In this document: positions 9,701 to 15,877 of the stretch, in pieces
How positions within the stretch are numbered: the first letter of the stretch is position 1
Layout of the letters: every line of letters begins with the position of its first letter
NCBI RefSeq assembly: GCF_014217805.1
Contig: NZ_CP055156.1
Coordinates: 2,796,585-2,860,584 of the forward strand
Reading direction: 5' to 3'
Length of the DNA stretch: 64,000 nucleotides
Source: Adhaeribacter swui
Lineage (GTDB): Bacteria; Bacteroidota; Bacteroidia; Cytophagales; Hymenobacteraceae
The notes under the pieces: generated by a model
Database searches by the model: none
What the model saw: the letters and a program-made list of their open reading frames with translations, nothing else
Told to the model about the DNA's origin: nothing
Translations under genes and position numbers: made by a program

Positions 9701-10283
9701 CGAAGTAGCCGAATTTAATGGTGTAGTAAACGGCATTACCGCAGCCGCCGAGCAACAAGCCGATGTCGCCGCCCGTTTCCTGGCAGGTGATTTCAGTAGC
9801 TATTATTCTGGCTCCATCTTCATGAATATTTTAAAGCTGGCTGATCTGGACTTGTGTTCTTTAGGCATGGTAGAAGTGCCCGATAATAGCCCGGACTACG
9901 AAGAGGTGATTTTTACGGACAAAGCCAAACGCTATTACAAGAAATGCATTATCCATCAGGATAAGTTAGTGGGAGCTATTTTGATGGGTGACAAAAGCGA
10001 ATTTGCTGAGTTTAAAACCCTCATCGAAAATAAAATTGAATTATCGGAAAAACGCATGGAATTGCTCCGGTCCGGTAAACCGATTGCGCCGGTTATGGGT
10101 AAACTGGTGTGCTCCTGCAACAACGTAGGCGAAGGAAATTTAACCGCCATGGTAAAAGGCGGCTGCACCGATTTCCGGCAACTATGCCAGCAGTCTGGCG
10201 CGGGGCTGGGCTGTGGTTCCTGCAAACCCGAAGTAAAAGCCATTTTGGAACGGGCTTTACCATCGGAACCAATTTCAGTGTAG
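6756..10283 (+). CDS. nasA: Assimilatory nitrate reductase fused to an FAD/NAD(P)H reductase and BFD module
   Basis: Reduces nitrate to nitrite in the cytoplasm. Residues 1-700 form the Mo-bis-MGD enzyme: [4Fe-4S] ligands C13, C16, C20 and C48, probable Mo ligand C142 in RLCMSSAVVGYK, and a molybdopterin dinucleotide-binding domain near 580-690 (TTGRIRDQWHTMTRTGK). A NirB-like FAD/NAD(P) module starts near 711 (IIGAGAAAY) with a second Rossmann motif (IVGGGLLGLELAAS) near 850. A BFD [2Fe-2S] module (CSCNN...GCGSC) lies at about 1119-1155. This combines what Bacillus splits into NasC and NasB. There is no Tat signal, so it is cytoplasmic. ATG start with GGAG about 11 bases upstream. The 382-base spacer before it holds the narK-end array and a structured leader. 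Confidence 0.93.
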   Translation: MKKNKSHRFKTTCSYCGVGCGIVVEQDAKGKIRVEGDAEHPVNRGMLCSKGMNLHYVVSDHSDRLLYPEMRWAKNQPRQRVSWDTALDRAAAVFKTIIDKYGPDSVGFYASGQCLTEEYYIVNKLVKGYLGTNNLDTNSRLCMSSAVVGYKMALGEDAVPASYEDIELADCFFIAGANPAWCHPILFRRLEQHKEQHPEIKIIVVDPRRTKTCALADLHLQINPGTDIVLYHAIARYLIEENLIDEAFVQNHTDGFENFKNFVFQTSIEEAAFICDVSVSDIKLAATYIGNANGFISMWAMGLNQSVIGVDKNLALLNLSLITGQIGKPGSGPLSLTGQPNAMGGREVGGMANLLSAHRDLANPVHRQEVANYWGVPSVPAQPGLTATEMFRALREDKLKAVWIICTNPLVSLPEAGIIEEALKKARFVVVQDISNKADTLQYADLILPAAGWLEKEGTMTNSERRISYLNKVVSPPGEALPDVEILCRFAKKMNFSGFDYKRTDEIYEEHARLTKGTNIDISGLNYEALQEKRSIQWPVPALGHEGTPRLFTDHQFYTPNKRAKILSPASVHNQSEPVSPEFPLILTTGRIRDQWHTMTRTGKVNKLKQHLGKPFLEINPLDAALRDINDGDTVEIVSQRGKVRVNAVVTTDIKTGVIFLPMHWGKILNRDFGRTNNLTNTLVDLKSKEPDFKFSAVQVQKYQKPFEKIVIIGAGAAAYRFINTYREKNITDDIHVFSQEAYPFYNRVLLPEYLNGHLNWEQLEKFKAGELAKLDVYLHESTGIRSINRVAKTVTDTHGKVHTYDKLIIATGSRAFVPKDVPMELPGIFTMRNRGDADRLKTFLNHQGHVVIVGGGLLGLELAASLREIDINVSIVQLSSRLMERQLDLISGDLLREHIDEMDVKVYFNDQVQTIFPNKNEPGLVVNLKSGKALPCNAVVYAVGTRPNVELALEAQIACGRGILVNDYLQTTTDSDIFAMGEVAEFNGVVNGITAAAEQQADVAARFLAGDFSSYYSGSIFMNILKLADLDLCSLGMVEVPDNSPDYEEVIFTDKAKRYYKKCIIHQDKLVGAILMGDKSEFAEFKTLIENKIELSEKRMELLRSGKPIAPVMGKLVCSCNNVGEGNLTAMVKGGCTDFRQLCQQSGAGLGCGSCKPEVKAILERALPSEPISV

Positions 10284-10311
10284 TTAATTTTTAAAATTTT
10301 GCTGGCTAATT

Positions 10312-10459
10312 GCTGGCGCGAGCACGCCTCGCTCGTGTCTACCATCTAGTAGGCCTCTGGCCGGACTAACGGATAAACTTAAATTACGAGCAAATAATAC
10401 AAAGCTACTACCGGCCAGAGGCCGGACAATGGGCATCACGAGCGAGGACGCTCGCGATA
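10312..10459. repeat. About 150-bp compound palindrome, copy 2
   Basis: Shares the outer arms (CTGGCGCGAGC near 10313 and GACGCTCGCGATA near 10447) and the inner 13-bp pair (GGCCTCTGGCCGG, CCGGCCAGAGGCC) with the element at 3261-3406. The central loop has diverged. The strong match at both ends with a variable middle suggests dispersal of a defined element. It sits between nasA and the rubredoxin-domain gene. Confidence 0.8.
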
Positions 10460-10509
10460 GAGAACAGAAAAGGAAATTGAAAATGATAATGGTGAAATGG
10501 AGGTTTGTT

Positions 10510-10559
10510 GAATCTCTAACCTTTCAACTTTCCAACTTTACAACCCTAAAACTTAAACC
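10510..10559. repeat. AACTTTCCAAC-type degenerate array abutting a start codon
   Basis: Imperfect copies of an AACCTTTCAACTTTCC unit run into the ATG at 10560. It belongs to the same family as arrays near 15305, 17075, 37113, 46320, 47456, 61281 and 61550. Confidence 0.65.
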
Positions 10560-12017
10560 ATGGAAAAAAGAGATTTAGTCCGGGTATTTGCCCGGGGGGG
10601 AGTAGTGTCGCCGGGAGATTTAAAGCAGATTCTGACAACTGCTAGTGAGTTTGGGAACGAGGTGATTCATTTTGGGTCGCGGCAGGATATTCTGTTTCCG
10701 GTAAGTATCCGCAGCAAAACGATTCTGGATACTACTTTTCAGGCCATTCGCACGGACTATGATTTTGGCGGCAAGCATTACGAAAATATAGTTAGCTCAT
10801 ACGTAGCCGCCGATATATTACCCGCCACCAGCTGGCTGCACTCTGATACCTATTTGTATATTTTGGATGATTTTGAGCGCTATCGTCCGCAACTAAAAGT
10901 AAACATTGCTGATCCCCGGCAAACGCTGGTACCTCTTTTTACCGGAAATTTAAATTTTGTGGCTTCCAAGCAGGAAAATTACTGGTATTTGTATGTTAGC
11001 TTACCCAAATACGGAAATAAATTGGTTTGCTGGCCAGCCTTGATTTATACTTTCGATGTGGTGCGCACGGTAAAAGCCTTGGAAGCGGTTTACCTGGATC
11101 AACCTAATTTACCCATTACCGGTTTGTACGACCAAACCAACGCCAGCATAAAAGCAAATAACCGGCCTTTGCAAAGCGAACTGGAATTACCTACTGTTCC
11201 TTTCCCGACGTACGAGGGCATGAACAAAATGGCCGGCGATAAATACTGGCTGGGGCTTTATTGGCGCAATAACCAGTATACCATTAACTTTTTGCAGGCT
11301 CTCTGCGATTTATGCGTGCAAACCAATATTGGTAAAATCAGCATTACGCCCTGGAAATCGTTTATTATTAAAGGCATTGCCGAGTGCGATAAAATAAAAT
11401 TTGAAAAGCTGCTGGGTAAATTCGGGATAAACATGCGGCATTCGTCGCTAGAACTAAACTGGCACTTGCCGGTACTCGACGAAGAAGCTCTGCAGTTGAA
11501 ACGTTATCTCGTACGCACCTTCGACCAGAACGACATTAGCACCGAAGGTTTAACGTTCGCGATTAAAACGGTTCCGATGGTCTTGTTCACCTCCATCGTG
11601 ATCGAGAAAAATCCGGCTTCTAAGTATTCCGATAAGTACGAACTGCTGCCCACTTACAATGTTTTGTACTGCCGAGATTTCAATCCAAACAAACGCGATT
11701 ATCTGGCTTACGCGAAAGATGTGTTACAAGAAGACCTGGCGCCTCTGCTCATGGAATTAAGCCGCTTGTACTACGAACAATTACATTACGAGCCCGAAGT
11801 AAAAGTAAGTAAGCCAACCGTGGAGCAAAAATCCCTGCACCCGGTTTACCAATGCTCCCATTGCTTAACGGTTTACGATCAAGCTTTTGGTGATGAAAAT
11901 GCGGGTATTCCGGCCGGAGTTACTTTTAAAGAGTTACCATCATCGTACGTTTGTTCGTTGTGCGAAGCACCTAAAAAAGATTTTGTGGAACTGCATCTGG
12001 AAAAAACACCGCATTAG
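10560..12017 (+). CDS. Siroheme-reductase-like scaffold with C-terminal rubredoxin domain, function unknown
   Basis: A 485-residue protein. Residues 8-48 (ARGGVVSPGDLKQIL...FGSRQDILFPV) and about 240-273 (IGKISITPWKSFIIKGI) resemble the two ferredoxin-like half-domains of nitrite/sulfite reductases. The siroheme/Fe4S4 ligand pattern (C-x5-C and C-x3-C) is absent, so that catalytic centre should be missing. The C-terminus is a rubredoxin domain with C432, C435, C465 and C468 and the usual GIPAGVTFKELP core. A lone C249-x2-C252 pair is also present. Encoded between nasA and moeA, it may carry electrons to, or help assemble, the nitrate or nitrite reductase. That is inference. ATG start follows a G-poor array. 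Confidence 0.85.
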   Translation: MEKRDLVRVFARGGVVSPGDLKQILTTASEFGNEVIHFGSRQDILFPVSIRSKTILDTTFQAIRTDYDFGGKHYENIVSSYVAADILPATSWLHSDTYLYILDDFERYRPQLKVNIADPRQTLVPLFTGNLNFVASKQENYWYLYVSLPKYGNKLVCWPALIYTFDVVRTVKALEAVYLDQPNLPITGLYDQTNASIKANNRPLQSELELPTVPFPTYEGMNKMAGDKYWLGLYWRNNQYTINFLQALCDLCVQTNIGKISITPWKSFIIKGIAECDKIKFEKLLGKFGINMRHSSLELNWHLPVLDEEALQLKRYLVRTFDQNDISTEGLTFAIKTVPMVLFTSIVIEKNPASKYSDKYELLPTYNVLYCRDFNPNKRDYLAYAKDVLQEDLAPLLMELSRLYYEQLHYEPEVKVSKPTVEQKSLHPVYQCSHCLTVYDQAFGDENAGIPAGVTFKELPSSYVCSLCEAPKKDFVELHLEKTPH

Positions 12018-12240
12018 AATTTTAAGAGAGGCTCTAATTTTTTAAAATGTCGAGTTCGTCAGGAAATTAAAGGCTCTGTACAAAGAACACGGAACCTATT
12101 AAAGCTTAGAGCGGATTTTGTTTTGCGTAAGCTGAAAAGCCATTTACTTACCATCTGCTTAAAGGCAATAGAAATGTTGCCCGGTAGAAACTTCTACATT
12201 TCCCGGAAAATTGTGTAAGTTAGAGGCTTTTTAAAAGACG

Positions 12241-13449
12241 ATGATACCAGTTGACGAAGCTTTTGCCCGAATAATGGCCCAGAAAATAGAGCTGCCTGTT
12301 GCCGAGGTTAGCCTGGAAGAAGCCGTAGGAAAAATTTTGCGGGAGCCCATTTATGCCGACCGGGATTTTCCGCCGTACCACCGGGTAACCATGGATGGCA
12401 TTGCGATCCGGTACGAATCGTATCTGGCTGGTGAAGATACTTTTCGGGTAGAAGGCATGCAACTGGCCGGGGCACCAGCCCAAACTTTAACCCACAAAGA
12501 CGAGTGCCTGGAAGTAATGACCGGCGCTATTTTGCCCAAAAATACCGATACGGTAATCCGCTACGAAGATGTAAGCATTATTGAACGGCGGGGAAAACGT
12601 TACGCGCATATTTTAGCTGCTCCCAAAATGCGGCTCCAGAATGTACACCAGCAAGGCTCTGACCGGAAAGCTACAGATTTACTAATTCCGGAAGGTACTC
12701 TTTTATCGCCTGCCGAAATAGCCGTGGCGGCTACCGTGGGTAAAGCGAGTTTAAAAGTTACGCAAGCGCCCCGGGTGGCGATTATCTCAACGGGTGATGA
12801 ATTGGTGAAGGTAACCCAAACGCCTTTGCCCCACCAGATCCGGAAATCTAACAGTTATATGTTGCAGGCGGCCATGCGCGAACAAAACGTGTTGGCCGAT
12901 GTATTTCATTTAATAGATGATAAATCGTTGCTACTGGATGAACTACAACAAAAATTTAAAAAGTATCAGGTGCTGGTGTTAAGTGGGGGCGTAAGTAAAG
13001 GCAAAGCCGATTTTATTCCGGAAGTTTTACAAGAATTAGGCGTAGAGCAGGTTTTTCACGAGGTAGCTCAACGGCCTGGTAAGCCATTCTGGTTCGGGAA
13101 ACAGGCGGCTGGTCCGGTAGTTTTTGCTTTGCCGGGTAATCCGGTTTCTACGTTTGTGTGCTATTATAAATACATCAGGCTCTGGCTGCGGGCAATATTG
13201 GGCGCTGCGCCCGCCTGGAATCTGCAGGCTCATTTAACCACCGAAATTACTTTTAATCCCAAGCTTACTTATTTTTTACCGGTAAAAGTTTTTATTTCCG
13301 CTACTGGCTGGCGCGCGCAACCCGTGCCCATTGGTGGGTCCGGCGATTTTGCCGGCTTGCTGGCCGCCGACGGATTTCTGGAGCTTCCGCCAGACCAAAT
13401 CAAGTTTTCGCCAGGAGATACTTTTCCGTTTATTGGTTTTAGAAGTTAG
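12241..13449 (+). CDS. moeA: Molybdopterin molybdenumtransferase MoeA
   Basis: Inserts molybdate into adenylated molybdopterin to form molybdenum cofactor. The 402-residue length is typical. Motifs seen: PPYHRVTMDGIA near 40, MTGAILPKNTDTVIRYEDV near 95, the MoCF-type IISTGDELV near 180, SGGVSKGKADF near 245, and GKPFWFG...ALPGNPVS near 280-300. ATG start at 12241. The 222-base upstream spacer shows no clear promoter or terminator. It follows the nitrate reductase genes on the same strand and opens the cofactor block. The adenylating partner Mog/MoaB is not in the window. Confidence 0.94.
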   Translation: MIPVDEAFARIMAQKIELPVAEVSLEEAVGKILREPIYADRDFPPYHRVTMDGIAIRYESYLAGEDTFRVEGMQLAGAPAQTLTHKDECLEVMTGAILPKNTDTVIRYEDVSIIERRGKRYAHILAAPKMRLQNVHQQGSDRKATDLLIPEGTLLSPAEIAVAATVGKASLKVTQAPRVAIISTGDELVKVTQTPLPHQIRKSNSYMLQAAMREQNVLADVFHLIDDKSLLLDELQQKFKKYQVLVLSGGVSKGKADFIPEVLQELGVEQVFHEVAQRPGKPFWFGKQAAGPVVFALPGNPVSTFVCYYKYIRLWLRAILGAAPAWNLQAHLTTEITFNPKLTYFLPVKVFISATGWRAQPVPIGGSGDFAGLLAADGFLELPPDQIKFSPGDTFPFIGFRS

Positions 13450-13637
13450 TAATCCGGATTTTTTTAAATAATTCTTTTTCCCCGTAGATAAAACAGATAG
13501 TGGTTGGTTAGCTACCTGTTTTACTGCGCTTTCGGATTAAAGAAATTTTAAAAAATAGGAATAGCTATGTCGCTACATTCAGAATATAATGGTTAAAATG
13601 CAGCATTGTTTTATGCATTTAATCTATTCCGAAAGAA

Positions 13638-14576
13638 ATGGCCATTCCGAAAAATAACCCGACTTTTTTAACCAGCACCACCGATAGAAGGACCTTTATC
13701 ACATCGTTAACCAAAGCCGTTGGGGCTTCGGCATTGCTGGCTAGCCCGTTCGTAACAAATGCCGGAAGTTTAAATTTTCCTCAACAATCGTATACGGTTA
13801 AGCAAATTATAGATTTGTTTTTGAAGGAAATACCGGAAGCTCCGTTTGATAAAACCGTGGATACTTTAAAATCGGGAAGTATGGATACCAAAGTTACCGG
13901 TATCGTAACTACCATGTTTGCCACCGTAGAAGTAATCCGGAAAGCCATTGATTTAAAAGCTAACTTTATCATTGCGCACGAACCCACTTTTTATAGCCAC
14001 CAGGATGATACCGAATGGCTTCAAAAAGACGAGGTGTATCAGTACAAAGCTAATCTACTAAAACAACACAACATTACGGTTTGGCGTAACCACGATTACC
14101 TGCATACCCACAAACCCGATGGTGTTATGGCGGGGCTGGTAGCTGCTTTGAGTTGGCAAAAGTATGTTCAGTCCGGATCTCAGGCCCGTTTTGTACTACC
14201 TGCTACTTCTCTTAAAGATGTAATATCGCATGTAAAATCAAAATTAAATATCCAGATGGTGCGTTACGTAGGAGATCCTACGCAATCCTGCCAGAAGGTT
14301 TTGCTTTTACCGGGAGCATCCGGCGCCAGAAGACATATCGCGGAAATAGAGAAAGAGAAGCCCGATGTAGTGCTGGTGGGCGAAGCGCAGGAATGGGAAA
14401 CCGTAGAATACGTGCGGGATGCCCGGGCGAAAGGCGATAAACTTTCGTTAGTGTTGTTGGGGCACGCTGTAAGCGAAGAACCCGGCGCAGAATGGATGGC
14501 TTCCTGGCTCAAATCTAAATTTTCTGGCTTAAAAGTAACGCACGTGGTGTCTAAAAACCCCTTGTCTTTTATGTAG
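13638..14576 (+). CDS. Nif3-like dinuclear metal-centre protein with a Tat-type signal
   Basis: A 312-residue Nif3/NGG1-interacting-factor-3-like protein. The N-terminus carries a twin-arginine motif (DRRTFITSL, about residues 16-24) followed by a hydrophobic stretch (VGASALLASPFV), so it is probably exported folded. Family-type metal ligands are visible: IIAHEPTFY near 112, RNHDYLH near 150, LVGEAQEWE near 240 and LLGHAVSEEPGAEW near 273. Nif3 proteins are otherwise cytoplasmic and of uncertain function. Its place between moeA and moaC may be incidental. ATG start at 13638, preceded by an AT-rich spacer. Confidence 0.85.
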   Translation: MAIPKNNPTFLTSTTDRRTFITSLTKAVGASALLASPFVTNAGSLNFPQQSYTVKQIIDLFLKEIPEAPFDKTVDTLKSGSMDTKVTGIVTTMFATVEVIRKAIDLKANFIIAHEPTFYSHQDDTEWLQKDEVYQYKANLLKQHNITVWRNHDYLHTHKPDGVMAGLVAALSWQKYVQSGSQARFVLPATSLKDVISHVKSKLNIQMVRYVGDPTQSCQKVLLLPGASGARRHIAEIEKEKPDVVLVGEAQEWETVEYVRDARAKGDKLSLVLLGHAVSEEPGAEWMASWLKSKFSGLKVTHVVSKNPLSFM

Positions 14577-14611
14577 AAATTTTAAAATTTTGACTTGAGC
14601 TATGACCTTCA

Positions 14612-14760
14612 CTGGCGCAAGTCTTAGCGGAGCGAGACTTGTGCCGGAAAGACATTGGTCAGTCTCCAGACTGACGTGTTTAAGTATTGCTATTCGCCAG
14701 TCTGGAGACTGGCTTTTGTATATTAAGCACAAGTGACGCTTCGCTTAACACTTGCGCCAG
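14612..14760. repeat. About 150-bp compound palindrome of a second sequence type
   Basis: The outer 11-bp arms CTGGCGCAAGT (14612) and ACTTGCGCCAG (14750) are perfect inverted copies, and each arm extends into a local hairpin (CAAGTCT/AGACTTG; CAAGTG/CACTTG). The inner CAGTCTCCAGACTG (14660) and CAGTCTGGAGACTG (14699) are inverted copies of each other and self-palindromic. This is the same layout as the elements at 3261 and 10312, with a different sequence apart from the CTGGCGC start. Confidence 0.8.
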
Positions 14761-14807
14761 CGTATGCCATTATAAGGGAAGATAGGAGATCTTAAACTGG
14801 TCGTTTG

Positions 14808-15131
14808 TTAATGTCTGCAGTCTAAATCTTTCTCCACTATAATTCTCAACTGTTTCTCCTTACCTACGTCAATCAGGTCATCAAACCCAACTAAGTTGGT
14901 ATCAGTCCATTTTTTTGCCATTGCTTCCGGAATAGAAACCGTAATAAGGTTGTTGGTAAAACGAACGCTCACTTCTTTATCAGAAGTTTGTTGTAGAAGA
15001 TAGCGCAAAGCGTTGGTAGTATCGGGGCTAAAGGTAATCGTTTCTTCTACCTGGCCTGTGTCGGCAAATTGCGTAACTTCGGCTTCGGAAAGGCGCAAAC
15101 GCAAACTGTTTCCTTGGATTCTGAGTTTCAT
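14808..15131 (-). CDS. Small conserved Bacteroidota protein, DUF7009-like
   Basis: A 107-residue soluble protein that opens with MKLRIQGNSLRLRLSEAEV, a start I associate with the DUF7009 family of Bacteroidota. It has a strand-rich pattern and no signal peptide, membrane segment or catalytic motif. Three of the last five residues are D, C and R/H types, but no metal site is evident. It lies antisense within the molybdenum-cofactor block, between the Nif3-like gene and moaC, which hints at a cofactor-related role without proving one. ATG start, with a GACTATGGACTA array directly upstream. Confidence 0.75.
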   Translation of the reverse strand: MKLRIQGNSLRLRLSEAEVTQFADTGQVEETITFSPDTTNALRYLLQQTSDKEVSVRFTNNLITVSIPEAMAKKWTDTNLVGFDDLIDVGKEKQLRIIVEKDLDCRH

Positions 15132-15230
15132 AGTATATTAGTCCATAGTCCATAGTCGATGGACCATAGGATTATAGTTAAATTTGTTTTTAGTCCATAG
15201 TCTGCAATCAGGTAGACTATAGGACAAAGA
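15132..15230. repeat. GACTATGGACTA-type degenerate array
   Basis: Imperfect copies of AGTCCATAGTC and its relatives. On the minus strand they read GGACTATGGACTA into the ATG of the DUF7009-like gene at 15131. The right half includes a partly inverted second block (AGTCCATAGTCTGC...GACTATAGGAC). Confidence 0.65.
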
Positions 15231-15304
15231 TTATTACTGAACTCCTAAATTGTTTAGGAAGAAAATTACGCCTTCCTTTCGCAAACGTACAACGTATTAC
15301 TTAA

Positions 15305-15391
15305 AACATACAACCAAGATAACCTTTTAACTTTATAACTTTCCAACTTTTCAACCAACTTGTAACCTGTAACTTGCAACTTTCAACTAAA
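15305..15391. repeat. AACTTTCAACC/AACCTGTAAC-type array abutting moaC
   Basis: About eight imperfect units of AACTT(T/G)xAACC run to within a base of the moaC ATG at 15392. The array would form the 5' untranslated leader of moaC if transcription starts upstream of it. Confidence 0.65.
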
Positions 15392-15877
15392 ATGGAACCA
15401 GAGAAAACTTTTTCGCACCTGGATGCGGCCGGTAATCCGGCCATGGTAGACGTAAGCGCGAAATCTCAAACCAAGCGTACGGCCATCGCTCAGAGTATTG
15501 TGGTTTTGGGCGATGATATAATGCAGCATTTAAGTAACGGCGATATCCAAACCAAAAAAGGACCCGTGTTTCAAACGGCGATTATTGCGGGTACCATGGG
15601 TGCCAAAAAAACGTCCGACCTGATTCCCTTGTGCCACCCGTTGGGTCTGGAAAGCTGTAAATTTCAGATTCAGGTAAACGAAGCGAACGAAGTGGTGATT
15701 CAATGCACCGCCAGCTTAACCGGCAAAACCGGCGTTGAAATGGAAGCTTTAACCGGTGCCAGCGTAGCGGCCTTAACTATTTACGATATGTGTAAAGCTT
15801 TTTCGCACGACATTGTTATTAAAGAAACCCGATTAATTAGTAAAACCGGAGGTAAAAGTGACTTCATCCGAAAATAA
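15392..15877 (+). CDS. moaC: Cyclic pyranopterin monophosphate synthase MoaC
   Basis: Converts the MoaA product to cyclic pyranopterin monophosphate. From the ATG at 15392 it has 161 residues, typical of MoaC. A TTG 18 bases upstream is in frame but lies inside the repeat array, so the ATG is preferred. Motifs: LIPLCHPLGLE near 80, VEMEALTGASVAALTIYDMC near 112-131, and the terminal KTGGKS. Its 3' end overlaps the MobB/MobA gene by 20 bases, indicating translational coupling. Confidence 0.94.
   Translation: MEPEKTFSHLDAAGNPAMVDVSAKSQTKRTAIAQSIVVLGDDIMQHLSNGDIQTKKGPVFQTAIIAGTMGAKKTSDLIPLCHPLGLESCKFQIQVNEANEVVIQCTASLTGKTGVEMEALTGASVAALTIYDMCKAFSHDIVIKETRLISKTGGKSDFIRK

Noticed and set aside
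15374-15391. Longer moaC from the upstream TTG
   Set aside because: The added codons come from the repeat array, and the ATG at 15392 gives the standard length.
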